A stretch of DNA of 64,000 nucleotides from Xylaria sp. FL1777 (Eukaryota; Ascomycota; Sordariomycetes; Xylariales; Xylariaceae), in the NCBI GenBank assembly GCA_022578965.1, contig MU400590.1:144538-208537 (forward strand). The letters are read 5' to 3'. Position 1 is the stretch's first letter. Each line of letters begins with the position of its first letter. Under the pieces are notes generated by a model. It saw only the letters and a program-made list of their open reading frames with translations. It did not search any database and was not told the origin of the DNA. Shown here piece by piece: positions 1 to 11,205 of the stretch. The position numbers and the translations under genes were made by a program.

Positions 1-539
1 TGCATCGGCAAAAAGGCCTGGGCTAATTAGGCTACTACGGTACCGGTATTATGGGAATCCCTGTTGATGCTACATTGATATGCCTCGATTTGGTAAGCTT
101 GTATCTTCGCTTCGGATGCCCATTGTTGATCTCTTTCGCATTCATGAGAGATTCCCCTTTCAGTATCGGAGTAGATTCGTATCATATACACTCTTAAGCC
201 CTTCAACCCAGGGACTCCCATATGGATGGGATACGTCTCACTCCGTATTTCTTGCTACATGACCACAATGCCCAAGATTAACCCAAGTGAATAACTTATA
301 AGATATATAATCTAAGATGAAATGCGGAATATGGCTTCATAAGGTATCATAGCTTATTGTAACTAGAGTATTCGGATACCGATATAGTATGCTAAATAAT
401 TTCAGCGTTAAGACCTCATCACTACCTAGACACAGCCTGGATGATTAAGTACGTAACTTCATGTGCTTCCATGAACTATCAACTCTTTTTATAATTCTCA
501 TATGATACATTTCATACGGATCGATTGTTGATCGCCGCC
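1..539 (+). promoter_or_regulatory. Gene-free left edge and MFS promoter
   Basis: No convincing gene is visible. The short open frames on both strands lack recognisable motifs. The stretch ends at the MFS transporter start codon and contains an exact ETP-type palindrome at 372-382. The rest is AT-rich spacer. Confidence 0.6.
372..382. promoter_or_regulatory. ETP-regulator palindrome, exact (MFS promoter)
   Basis: TCGGATACCGA matches TCGGN3CCGA exactly. This is the motif described for promoters of ETP clusters controlled by the Zn2Cys6 regulators GliZ/SirZ. It lies about 160 bp upstream of the MFS start. That a GliZ-like protein binds here is inferred. Confidence 0.6.
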
Positions 540-2244
540 ATGAGCTACAGCTCTTATGAGCCCGGAGAGGAAGCCCCTCTAGTAGTCCCTACCCACGACC
601 GTCCGTTTGACCATGATGCGCGGTTAGCGACTCAAGATGATTTCAGACCAATTAAATTCATCAACTCACCTGCTTCCGCCTTACCAATTGCCCTGCTCTC
701 AGCATTGGCTGTTGCAGCTACAGCGGCGACGCAGATCTACACTTATGCAAATCTGCTATGCAAGGACGCGCAACACTGTAATGATTCGGAAAGCAGAAAA
801 TTTGCAGCCTCTGTGGCCGTCGCAACAGCTGTCGCAAATGTTTGTGCTCTGTTCTCGATCCGAGGCTTCGAGGCCTTGTGTAAGAGATATACGAGGGTTG
901 GGTTAGCGATCTGGCTCCTCGTTCGATCTTTTAGTGTGATTGCTTTAGCTCTTGGCGGTGAGTTAGAACAGATTTCATATGTCTTGTGTCAACGAGAGAA
1001 GAGTTAAACTACAACTAACACTCATGAATGCAGTGTTCGTTGGGAATATTGGAATTGCCATGTCTAGTCAAGTCTTCGAGGGATTGGCGTCAGATAACAT
1101 CCTCCATTTCAGTCTTAACTCACTGTATGTGCGAGCTAAGACTGTGAATGGGACGTCAAAACTGATCGGGTCCTCTCTTGCCTTGTATATGATTGGAATA
1201 TCTTTGAGTCCCTCAATTGCCAGTTTGCTTGGAAATTTTAGGTACAGTTTCGTCATGGCATACGGGTTATTTCTCATAGCATTTCTATACCTCGTGGTAT
1301 GCGTACGTGTATCCCAGACAGATGCCTCTGCCGGATCGAATGACACCAGGCCTGATAACATAGATACCGAAGCCGAGGCTCTAACGCCAACCCTGTTTTC
1401 TCGCATATCAGACTTTATGGCTTTCCCAGTTTTATTCGTTACTGAGGATTATTGGCGTGCGCTGCCCGGTCTTGCTATCCTATTCTACAATTCGGCGCAG
1501 TCGTACATCTTCTCAGCCCTCATGGTTCATACATCAGTTCATTTCGGGTTTTCAAGCCGCGAGAATGGGCATCTTCTAACAATTATCCACGCTGTCGCAT
1601 CAGGATACCTCTTCATGGTACTCTTCCTAACACCGAAAGTCTCAGCAATCATAGAACAGAGAAAGCCAAAAACCTATGATGTTATTACTCCGACATCCCA
1701 AAGAGGCAAACGAAATGATAAGAGTAGATTTACAGACGCCTCACTCGCTCTCGTATCTTTCCTCATTCAAGCAACTGCTTTGATTCTGGTGGCAATTGCC
1801 CGGGAACTTGTAAGCAAATCTCATTTCTCTTTCAATCACTCTAAGGGGCTACTCATATGAGGTACTTCTTTGGAACTTCACCACGAATACCAGTCTTTCC
1901 TTTATTCGGGCGTGATTTGACTTGACCCTTTACAGTGGCAGATTTATCCAATCTCGGCTCTTCTAGCTCTTGGCTTAGCCTGCCCTGGCTTTGTAAAAAG
2001 TTACTTCGCAGCATCGTTTGAATCTACATCGAAACCTAGAGCTCTTGCATATCTCGCTATCATGGAGTCATGTGGGAGTCTCATTGGTCCCATTGTAGTA
2101 GGTGGCTTGCAAGCTGTTTGGTCCGATGGTAATACCTTCATAGTAGCTGCGTGTTGTGTGTGCTTCGCAAGCATCCTGTTTCTTCGGGGTGTCATTATAG
2201 ATCGCCGCAGAGTGTCACATAGCGAAGGCCAAAGTTCATTATAG
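540..2244 (+). CDS. MFS transporter, cluster efflux candidate
   Basis: Three exons, 540-957, 1034-1809 and 1936-2244, encode about 500 residues with roughly eleven to twelve hydrophobic segments. The tail before the first membrane segment is polar and acidic, and a hydrophilic loop lies mid-protein, as in major facilitator proteins. The first junction (gtgagt...gcag) falls in phase 1 and the second in phase 0, and both keep the frame open. The ATG at 540 was chosen because the open frame upstream offers only a TTG. The protein presumably sits in the plasma membrane and exports the cluster product or an intermediate. Its closest subfamily is not recognised, and it does not look like the DHA1/DHA2 drug pumps commonly found in gliotoxin clusters. 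Function is inferred from fold and neighbours. Confidence 0.72.
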
Positions 2245-2851
2245 AGCTCTGCGGTTAGTACCCAAATGATCGTCGAATTTACTCAATGGGACTGCATATA
2301 GGTCTCCATACATATATTTAGACTAAGCTTGGCGCCCCCGGGATGTGCTTTAGGAGGGTCGCTCTCCGTGGAAAATCGCCCGTCAACAACAGATTCAATA
2401 CCTCGAGCTTGCAGATGAATTAATGAATAGCTTCGAATAACAAAATACTTCCCATATTATCCTTTTGTGAATCCCAGGGTATCGGACTTTGGGATCATCT
2501 ACTGGAACCGCCGATATCCCCATCTGTCAACTCGGCGTAGAACCTAGTAGTAATAAGCTTATATCTGAGACTGGGAAAGTATAATTAGACAGACACGTGA
2601 CTTATTTTCATGCGTTCTTACCTAGGTATGTATATGTTACCTGGGCTCCTCTGCGGACAAAAGCCCACACCCGACACCGGTTACCGATGCGAAACCATTG
2701 AAGCCATATTTAGCTGTCTTGACTAAAAATGGTCAATCCTTAATACAAAAATTTCATAGCTAAAGAATTATATATCTTTAGTTTCCTAAATAATTATTTT
2801 CACCGCTTTATATGTCGGCTTGGTTGTGAAGCCGCACTTCGCAGGTACACC
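2245..2851. other. Intergenic spacer, MFS to dithiol oxidase
   Basis: AT-rich spacer with no coding signal. It holds a one-mismatch ETP palindrome at 2677-2687, about 165 bp before the dithiol oxidase start. Confidence 0.55.
2677..2687. promoter_or_regulatory. ETP-regulator palindrome, one mismatch (dithiol oxidase promoter)
   Basis: CCGGTTACCGA differs from TCGGN3CCGA only at the first base. It lies 165 bp upstream of the GliT-type gene. Binding is inferred from position and similarity to the exact sites in this cluster. Confidence 0.4.
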
Positions 2852-3890
2852 ATGCCTGAAAGCTTAGTGTTTGAGGTACTTATAATAGGCGGAAGTTTCT
2901 CTGGTCTTAGCGCAGCAGTGACACTTGCTCGACAACTACACACTGTCGCTATCTTTGATTCAGGGAGTTATCGAAATGCTCGAAGCAAGCACATACACGT
3001 CATGCCAACTTGGGACCACAAAGACCCGGAGGAGTTCCGTGCTGCCGCGCGCTTGGATCTGGAAAGATATGATACCATCCAGCTTCACCGAGTTGAGATC
3101 ATGAAGATTTCAAAGAATGCTGACGGTCTATTTGAAGCAACAGACCACAACGACAGGCAGTGGCTCGGACGGAAGGTTATCTTGGCAAGTGGTGTCCAGG
3201 AGAACTATCCGGATGTACGGGGTTACGAAGAATGTTGGGCTCGGGGAATGTATGTTTTTTGTAACCACCCACACCAACCTAGAATAAATCTCATTTTCTT
3301 CTAGATATCATTGCCTTTTTTGCCATGGCTACGAGCAGCGAGGCGCCGAGTCGGCGGGAGTCTTGGCTTTAGACTGGACGGCTTCGGCTAAGATGGCGAC
3401 GCACATGGCACGTATGGCCTCGTCCCTTGCTAGCATCGTGACAATATACACCAACGGGGATAAACAGCTAGCAACAGAAGTCGCAGCTGCCGTAGAGGGC
3501 GCGCAACAATACCGTGTTGATGACCGCGCCATCTCACTGCTTTCTTTTAACGCCGACTCTAACGAGAAGGTCACTATTAACTTTGAAGACGGCTCCAAGA
3601 AGAAAAACGAGGCCTTCGTGGCCCATGCCCCGCGAACGACGGTCAAGGGCCCGTTTGCGGAGATGTTGGGACTAGAGCTCACACCAATGGGTGATTACGC
3701 TGTGTCGCCTCCATTTAACGCGACGAGCGTTGAAGGGGTATTTGCAGCTGGCGATTGCGCTACCATGTTGAAGGTTTCTACGAATGCTGTGGCAAGTGGT
3801 TCTATCACAGGCGCCGGCGTATCGGCACAACTACATGAGGAGAAAGTACGAATGAAGTCTACGTCTTCTAACACCAACCGTAGTCCTTAG
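2852..3890 (+). CDS. FAD-dependent dithiol oxidase, GliT type (CxxC intact)
   Basis: Exons 2852-3249 and 3305-3890 encode about 327 residues, matching GliT-family length (about 330). The N-terminal FAD-binding motif reads GGSFSGLSAA. Directly after the intron comes HCLFCHGYE, the redox CxxC with the following His that characterises gliotoxin-type oxidases (thioredoxin reductases have CxxCD here). A second FAD motif, GVFAAGDCATM, lies near the C-terminus. Family members oxidise the dithiol of an epidithiodioxopiperazine to its disulfide with oxygen, both completing the toxin and protecting the producer. The intron (gtatgt...ctag) splits an Ile codon in phase 2. The gene stands beside an acyltransferase and a degenerate paralogue at 6093-7126. 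Substrate identity is unknown. Confidence 0.85.
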
Positions 3891-4420
3891 TTTAACAAAT
3901 AGGAGAGCCCCTAAGCTCTAAGCTTCTTAATAGTGGAACCCATGCACTAAAGCATAGATGCGCAATTATAAAATCTCATATATCAATATGTCAGTTAACA
4001 AGCTTGTAAATGCAGATTACGGAATTCACTTGCCAACCTCTTGTCTTCTATGTTCATGAAGTTTCTTTTAGTATAATAAGTGAGGGAGAAGATAAGCTAA
4101 ACGATTTACTAGCTGTCGTTAATTCCGAGTTTTAACTCCGCGTAGCATGTGAGATTTTCGAACCCCTTTTCGTCCTTCCATTCGGGCACCGGTCGAATTA
4201 TCGAGTCGGTTTCCGCCTCGAAATCCAAAATATGCGAGTATAGAACGGAGATGGCTTTGCCGAACACCGCCGTGGGAGCACCCAGATCGGCGCCTAGTTT
4301 CAAGAATTAGCCGGTGGTAGAGTCGCCCGGTAGTGTTCCCCAAAGAGAGGGAGCTTCAAATATTCTAATCCAAACAGATGAATACTTCAAACTGAGTTTC
4401 TAAAGACCAATACCTACGCA
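3891..4420. other. Intergenic spacer and acyltransferase promoter
   Basis: No gene seen. The short minus-strand open frames at 4109-4343 overlap each other and carry no motif. A one-mismatch ETP palindrome is at 4206-4216. Confidence 0.55.
4206..4216. promoter_or_regulatory. ETP-regulator palindrome, one mismatch (acyltransferase promoter)
   Basis: TCGGTTTCCGC differs from TCGGN3CCGA only at the last base. It lies about 205 bp upstream of the acyltransferase start. Confidence 0.4.
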
Positions 4421-5809
4421 ATGGACTCGATGCTAGCTTCTCAGCCGAAGCCCCAACTTAAGGTTCCCTCAGCGTCTATTTTACCACATATAGCCCTGTA
4501 TGTCGTACAACTTATTGCCCTGGCTTCCCCCCCTTCTCGGTATCGGAGCCCCGTCTTTGCCGTAATAATCCTCGGTCTCGGTATATACGCTCATATTTAT
4601 CCCCATTTCACCAACGATGTCGCAATAGCCCAGCCTTTTACTATTGCCTGGTCATATTACTTAGGAACACTTGCCAAACTTCTCTTCTCCGGCCGAGGAG
4701 GACCTGAGGCGCGATTCTGGCGTATCGATGGTCCGAAGCAAGAGGCTTTGAGATACCGCCCTTTCGGCTGGCAAAAGATCCGCTGGGCGTTTTCTCTGAT
4801 TGCTAACCAACGTGGCGTGCGTTGGAATCATGAGGTGAAGAATGTACACCCATCTGAAACCCGAGATAAGGCGCGGTTCCTAGCTCTACAGACCTGGAAG
4901 ATCGTCAAGTATATCCTCATTGCCGATCTGCTCTTCAGCCTCAACCGGCGCCTATTCTTCACCAGGGCTGATGGCTTTGCCGGGATGCTTGATAGTCACT
5001 CAATCTCGCTTCGACACCCCTCCTGGGGCTGGAGTTTTGCCAAGGCACTCACTTTTGGAGCTACCCCTTACTTCATGCTCAGTATGCAGTATGCACAACT
5101 CGCCCTGGTGACTGTGGCGCTGGGAATCTCGAGACCCGAGGTACTTTAGCACTCTTGTTGAAATTAATTCGTAACTCGCCTTGTCCCGAGAGTGTTAACG
5201 CGTGTGCATCAGGACTGGCCCCCTCCTTTTGGTTCCATCGGGGACGTCACAACTGTGAGGCTGTTCTGGGGTAAATACTGGCATCAACAGCTTCGACACG
5301 TAAGATATCTCCAGTTGCTTCCCCCTTAGTCTGGATTCCGGTATTGATACAACGTCTACTAGATGTTGACCTCATATACGGATGCTTTCGTTGACGCTCT
5401 AGGCATTCGTCGAGGGACTAATTGGTCCTCGTATACAACGTTGTACCTCGCATTCCTATTCTCTGGGACATTTCATGCCCTCTCTCAACGGCAAATGCCC
5501 TGTCCAGTAGATGTTTCAGATAGTGAACGGGTAGTCGGCTTCTTTCTGTTCTTCGTGTGGCAGGCGGCAGCAATCACAGTTGAGGACTTTGTGCAGTGGT
5601 CCTGGGGGCGCTATACAAAAGAACGCGGCCTAAGTCGAAATATTTTCATTTCTCGGGTTGTAGGATATATATGGGTGACCTGGTGTATTTGGACTAGCCT
5701 ACCACTCGCAGGAGATACATTCTTGCGTATGCGACTGGGTGAAGAGTCATTTTTGCCGTTTAGTCTTACTGGACCGTACGTTGATAAATTCGTCCCGGTT
5801 CCACCATAG
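4421..5809 (+). CDS. Membrane-bound O-acyltransferase (wax synthase/TRI7/SirH-like)
   Basis: Exons 4421-5140, 5213-5299 and 5363-5809 join in phase 0 to give about 417 residues. The protein is rich in membrane segments. The small middle exon carries DWPPPFGSIGD followed by FWGKYWHQQLRH, the signature of the fungal wax-synthase-like MBOAT group. A later membrane segment contains FSGTFHALS, whose His is the expected catalytic His. Members include TRI7 (trichothecene C-4 acetylation) and SirH of the sirodesmin cluster. Here it probably acylates a hydroxyl on the cluster metabolite at the ER membrane, with acetyl-CoA or another acyl-CoA as donor. The acyl group cannot be told from sequence. Confidence 0.75.
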
Positions 5810-5955
5810 TCTTCAGATGACCATAAACCAAATATACTAGGAAATGTATAAAATTATAAAATTTCTTTAGTCTATTCGATCCCCATATCTCGAGGTGTAG
5901 AATGAGAGCTTCGCCAGTATTCGGCCTCAGACTGAGCGCTGAGTAATTGCGCTCC

Positions 5956-5966
5956 TCGGGGCCCGT
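5956..5966. promoter_or_regulatory. ETP-regulator palindrome, one mismatch (second oxidoreductase promoter)
   Basis: TCGGGGCCCGT differs from TCGGN3CCGA only at the last base. It lies about 130 bp upstream of the second GliT-like gene. Confidence 0.4.
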
Positions 5967-6092
5967 ACAGATTGTATGTATGATTAGGTATATATAAACA
6001 TGTTGGGGATTGAATGGCAGCATTCAGCCAGCTACCAACTCATGACTGGAAATAATCTACAGTGTAAATCTTGTTCCCACACACTTTTAGTC

Positions 6093-7126
6093 ATGACTAA
6101 CGACAGAGCCTACGACGTGCTTATTGTTGGTGGTGGTCACGCTGGACTTTCTGCGGCATTAACTCTATACAGACATTTGCACAGGGTTCTCATCTTCGAT
6201 ACCGGGAAACCCCGAGACGCGTGGTCTCAACCTATACACGTAGTATCTGGCTGGGAGGGGCGCCAAGCTAAAGAGCTTCGCCTAGCAGCCCGTGCCGAAC
6301 TTCTTAGTACTGGTCTTATTGACTTCGAAGACGATGAAGCCATTTCAGTGGTACAAGTTGACAGCCGCTTCGAAGTTACAACTGCTCAAGGCAAGCAATT
6401 TTCTGGCAGAAAGCTGTTAATCTCAATCGGCAGCCAGAATGTGTTCCCTAATATCCCAGGGTTTAAAGAGAATTACCCTGACCTTATGTACGTTTTTACT
6501 GATCTATATGAAATTAGACCTTGGCAAGGAGCGAAACACTAATCTTATGTATTTGAAGCTTTCACTGTATGTTTACCTTTGGCTACGAGCACCGAGGCGC
6601 CATGCAGGCAGGATTGCTTGCCGAGGGAGCTTTGAGCAGCCCTTTTCACGCAGCCATGGTCGTCGGCGACACCAAAAAATTTGCGGAAAATATCACAATT
6701 TTCACCAATGGCAATAGCCTTCTCAAGGAAAAGATGGAAAGCCAAATCAAGCACTCAGGTGTCACGTTTGACAATACACCAATCATTCAAATTCGCCGTG
6801 CGGCCTCTGGTGCTGGCCTTAATCTTCAATTAGAAGGGGGTTCGTCTTCAGCAGTCGATTTCCTAGTTCACCAACCTGCTACCAAGTTTAAGTCACCCTT
6901 GATCAGTCAACTAGGCCTGGATTTAGACGACAGGGGCGACATTAAGAACACCCCACCCTTCTTTGGGACCAATGTTCATGGTGTCTTTGTCGCTGGAGAT
7001 TGCGGTACTCCTTTTAAGATAATTCCGATGGCCATGTTCATGGGAGCTCAAGCTGGAGCTGGTATCGCACGGTCACTCGCGGCTGATAATATCTCTAGAG
7101 AGCTAGAACAATCTGCAGCGATTTAG
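6093..7126 (+). CDS. GliT-like FAD oxidoreductase paralogue lacking the second redox Cys
   Basis: Exons 6093-6487 and 6559-7126 encode about 320 residues. FAD motifs are present: GGGHAGLSAA near the N-terminus and GVFVAGDCGTP near the C-terminus. At the redox centre the sequence is HCMFTFGYE, where the paralogue at 2852-3890 has HCLFCHGYE. The second Cys is therefore Thr and the adjacent acid/base His is Phe. The intron occupies exactly the same position and phase, splitting an Ile codon just before the motif, so the two genes arose by duplication. The start at 6093 gives the family N-terminus; an in-frame ATG at 6000 would add 31 unusual residues. The frame is otherwise intact and FAD motifs are kept, so a changed activity is as likely as loss. 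Some ETP clusters are known to use a second FAD oxidoreductase for unusual sulfur bridges, but any such role here is inference. Confidence 0.75.
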
Positions 7127-7388
7127 TGTCTATCTATTGTAAGGTGTGAATATAACCTCGGCACGAATTCAACGACAGATTTCCTGAAATTGACCGTTCG
7201 AATTCATTGCTTTCTCGGATAGCTCTATAATACGCTTCATAAGATAACTAGTCTCCTCGATGTTTGCGTCTTCTAATGTGGTAGATAAGGGATGATTCGG
7301 AAGAAAGAAGACAACACACCAAGCCGCCGATCTTTTCTTCAGGATATGTTCAACCTATCAAATCCCCAACCCCTCTATTCTCAATGCA

Positions 7389-8317
7389 TCATGATACACT
7401 AAGAGGGCATCGACCATAGATGACGCGAAGAGGGTAGAACCCTCCTTTCTCTAGCAATTCATCGTATAACCGTGACACGAGAGTTTCTAGTGCATCCTGT
7501 GAAAGGGGCGGAGGACAGTTTTTCACTGCTTGAAAAGTCAGTGACCGCACTGCATCACTCATAGCGCTAGACTTCAGGAGTAGTGCTTACTTTCTAAGTA
7601 CTTGAGTAGAGGAAGCATGGCATCTGCAGTAGAGCGTGCTGTACGCCTGGCCAAGTCTTTATCTGGGATGCTGGCGCCGAGGAAGAGCGGAATGCTACGC
7701 TCTTCTACATCGACCATACCGGCCTCCAATAACCACCGCTTTACATCATAGGCATATCGAACATGGCCACCCATATCCTCGAACACAAATGTCACCAGTG
7801 TAATGAAGTCTCGCATGGCTGGCCCATCTGTTATGCCACATGTCTGATCTGGTTCGATTAGCTGGATCCAGCCCCCGGGTTTGACGAGTTCGGCGAGGTT
7901 GTCAACGGCTTCATCAAAAGGGAAACTCCCACATGCGCCTAGTACTAGACGTTGATGAACAAAGTCGAAACTTCGTTTCCATTCCGTTGGCCACGCCTTC
8001 GTAATTGACTGTACATGGAACGATATTGAAGAAGTACTCGAATCTTTCGGGAATTTAGCATCTTGGATATCAGTCCCCATCAGAATTGCATTTTTCAGGG
8101 CAGAATGCCGTGTGATTAGATCCAATAGCCAATAGCCTTTCGAAACTTAGCTTAGCAGTCATGGCAAGATAATAAAGCTACAGGACTAACCATCTCCTGT
8201 TCCGGAATCGAGTATTCGCATTCCCGGCGTCCCAAGATCTATGGGACACACAACTAAACCTCCCATAGCCTCTCTAATAGCGTCATGTTGTGCTGTGGTG
8301 TCGTTCTCGCTATGCAT
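7389..8317 (-). CDS. SAM-dependent methyltransferase, GliN/LaeA-like
   Basis: Reading the minus strand, exons 8191-8317, 7591-8136 and 7389-7549 give about 277 residues. Motif I is RILDSGTGDGYWLLD, split by the first intron after DSGTGD. Further on come TDIQDAKFP and LVKPGGWIQLIEPD, typical of class I methyltransferases of the GliN/LaeA-like fungal group. The last exon ends with a KGGFYPLRVIYGR-type tail common in that group. The second intron is short (41 nt). The start is uncertain: coding-like residues (ARFYPFGVN) precede the Met at 8317 after a possible acceptor at 8355-8357, but no upstream exon with an ATG was found. GliN methylates the amide nitrogen of gliotoxin, and an equivalent N- or O-methylation is likely here. 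Confidence 0.7.
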
Positions 8318-8959
8318 ATTGACTCCAAAGGGGTAAAAACGGGCTTCAGCTGATCTGCAAGTAATTATCTATGTCAAGGTACTGGATCGGGAATAAAGGA
8401 GAGTAAATCTACTATTCTGGATTTATCAAGCCAAATTTACACGTTATTAAGATATTCCCACAACTTTTCAAGTCCTTTCTTCTCTCAGTCCGTAAGTCAA
8501 AGCCACTATCGGTCCGCGATTATGCGGATCATAGACGTCAGTCGGCAGCTTAATGCTTATTCGGCCGCCGACATTCGCGGCGATTGGCTAGCTACCATGC
8601 TCACCTATATTCCATTAATTCCAATAGCAAGACGACTAGGGACGTAGGCATATTTTGTTTCCCTACCTGGTGCGCTCGGAGGAACCGAACCTAAGTATTA
8701 TTACCCCTCACTGAGCTAAATTTCAGTCACGCATCCTTCTACGATCCCCTTGTGGGAGTACCACCTAGTATTAGTACATAAGAAGGTCTCGTCAGATTAT
8801 TGTTTCATGACACGATAACTCGGGGTGCGGTAATCCCCGTGTGAAAAGTCGCCATCTCATTAAATAGACGGCAGAGATCGTACACTTTCCATTCGAAGCT
8901 GTCAGGCTAGACAAATCTGATTTAAATTTCGCTAAACCCCATTTTAAATACTCTTATAA
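8318..8959. promoter_or_regulatory. Divergent promoter, methyltransferase and P450
   Basis: About 640 bp between divergently read genes. It has an exact ETP palindrome at 8561-8571 and a one-mismatch version, TCGGTCCGCGA, at 8509-8519. A missing first exon of the methyltransferase could also lie here. Confidence 0.6.
8561..8571. promoter_or_regulatory. ETP-regulator palindrome, exact (divergent methyltransferase/P450 promoter)
   Basis: TCGGCCGCCGA matches TCGGN3CCGA exactly and sits between two divergently transcribed cluster genes, where one site could serve both. Confidence 0.6.
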
Positions 8960-10872
8960 ATGTCGTTTTTCGATATCTCTCAGGATAACTTCTTTGTACA
9001 TGGAAAGCAGATATTGCTCCTAGCTTTCTTCACTATCGTAGCTTGTTACATTCTTTTCCCACGCAGGGGTATCTACAATAAATTTCCCAGGGTATCCGAT
9101 GATCCAGTCCGCTCCATCTTCTGGCCATCTCATGTCCAGAAACTAGTTTGGAAGGGGTATCAGAACGTCCGTATGCCTTATTACATAGCAACAATCTATC
9201 TCTAACATTCGCAGATTACGAAGCCTGCCGGCAAGCCCTTTACGGTACGTTGGTGGGCGAAAGATTTTTTAATTCTACCACCTGAAGCGCTTCCAGCATT
9301 ACGAGATGCCGATTGGACTCATTTGAGCTTTTTCAAGACTATTAGTGATGTATGTTTCAGCTCTACATTGTGTGGATTAGCTTTCATGTAACATGGAGCA
9401 ATCAAGGCCTTCTTCCTGCACACTAGTGTAGGAAATCTATACGATAGTGACAGACCAGTTCAAGTGGTGCGGAAGGGATTAAATCCTCGGTTACGTGAGT
9501 AGACATTCACCCATGGCCCGCCATAGGTATATCCACTAAGCGAGCATAACAGCACAGCTCACGCCCATTGTTGAAAGGGAAATCGGATACGCCCTTAAGG
9601 CTGAGCTGGGTGAAAGTCCAAGTAGGTGAACAAAACAATTCTCTCACGCCCTCGACGCCGTACTGTACCCAGTCTTGCTCATCGCCGTGGTAGATGGACG
9701 TAGCGTGACCGCACGCGACTTCTTTACCGCCATTGTGCATCGTGCCGCGTCTCGTATCCTCGTTGGTCAAGAGCTATGTCGAAACGAGGCATTTGTTCAA
9801 GAGTCTACGGGGTTTGTAATATCAATATTTATCACTGCTCTCGCTATTGTGAAGCTCCCACTTGGGCCATTGCGGGAATGGCTAGCCTACCCAATTTCCA
9901 TTTGGCATCGGAAGAAGCTTGCTCGCTGTACACGAATGCTGCTTCCGGTTCTAGAAAGCCGCATCGCGGAGCGTAACAATGAAGGCCCACAAGAATCCCG
10001 GCTTGATGCTATAGAGTGGTTTTTGATGTTAGATTCGTCAATGAATGTCGACAAGCAGACTCTAGCCGCTGAATTGATGCACAGTTTGTGGGCGGGAACT
10101 TCTGCACCTGGTGGCCTAGTCACCGAGATAATGTTTCAGCTGCTTCTTGAACCTCAATATAAGGCACCGCTTATTAAGGAGGCAATCGAAGCTCTTAGGG
10201 AAGATGGCCGGTGGACTGAAAAGGCCCTGGGCCGGCTTCCCCTCCTAGACAGCTTCATTCGAGAGACCAATCGGCTAAACCCTACCGGCTCCAGTAAGAA
10301 TCCCTATCAGAACCTTCCCTTATTATTATGCTTTTCGAAATGAGCGTTTGTATCTGTCTAATATAATTATCACTAGTCACCTGTTCCCGTACAGTACTAG
10401 GCCGTCCAATTGTCTTTCCAGATGGTCTTACACTGCCGGTGGGGACTCGGTTCGGCTTTCCGACTGAGGCAATGCAAAATGACGCAGACGGTAGTTTTGA
10501 TGGCTTCCGTTTCGCAAAAGTCCGGTCTTTAGGAGAAGTAAATGACGAAGCAGGCGCGTCTACAGCGTCTACGACGGTATCCCCTAGTAATCTCGCGTGA
10601 GTATAGCTCTGTCCACCGCGGAAAGATAGCCGAAGCTGACATTCTCATATTATTGCAGATTTGGCTATGGAACTCATGCATGCCCTGGCCGCTTCTTCGC
10701 TATTCGAATGGTCAAGATGGTCGTCATAACTCTATTGCTGAATTATGAAATTGAATGGGAAGGCCATGTGAATCGTCGTCCGGAGCCTATGTGGATTGAG
10801 GGGCAGTATATCCCTAACGGATCACAGAAAGTAAGAATAACTAAACTATCAGAACCTCTTAGGGGATCATGA
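8960..10872 (+). CDS. Cytochrome P450 monooxygenase
   Basis: Seven exons (8960-9166, 9215-9349, 9407-9494, 9553-9621, 9673-10293, 10377-10596, 10659-10872) give about 517 residues, a normal microsomal P450. Near the N-terminus is one membrane anchor (ILLLAFFTIVACYILFP). The I-helix region has LWAGTSAPGG, then RETNRLNP in the K-helix ExxR position. The heme loop is FGYGTHACPGRFFA with Cys at about residue 455. The acceptor of exon 5 is ambiguous (after 9672 or after 9693; both keep frame), and the first donor is a weak gtccgt. In ETP pathways P450s hydroxylate the dioxopiperazine core before sulfur insertion or modify the ring system. Which step this one performs is not visible. Confidence 0.82.
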
Positions 10873-11100
10873 TTGCAGGCAGGAAGAAATGAGATGCTTA
10901 GTTTAAGACTGCAATGCATCACTATTACGCTACCCGTACATTCAGTCACGCAGAATCCTCTCTATCGGTGTTCCAATAACTCTGGCTTCTAAATTCAGGA
11001 ATATTGCGTTTTGACGAATCTGTCAGTTCAGTATGCGTGCGTAGATGGAAACCTAGCTGATGCCCAATCGGACAATATGCAAGGAAACCGAGAACACTCA

Positions 11101-11111
11101 TCGGGCCCCGA
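11101..11111. promoter_or_regulatory. ETP-regulator palindrome, exact (O-methyltransferase promoter)
   Basis: TCGGGCCCCGA matches TCGGN3CCGA exactly, 95 bp upstream of the ATG at 11206. Its position supports that start over longer in-frame N-terminal extensions, which would put the site inside coding sequence. Confidence 0.6.
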
Positions 11112-11205
11112 GGAAGCACTTAATAACTACATCAACCACGACTCGACTTGCGTATTTCAGGCTTCCTTTTTAGAGTTAATAGTTTTATTTTCACTTGGGA
11201 AACTA

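Noticed and set aside
8680..8716. Minus-strand words resembling tRNA A-box (TAGCTCAGTGAGG) and B-box (GGTTCGGTTCC)
   Set aside because: They are about 28 bases apart instead of about 45, there is no anticodon arm, and the acceptor ends do not pair. At best a tRNA-derived fragment.
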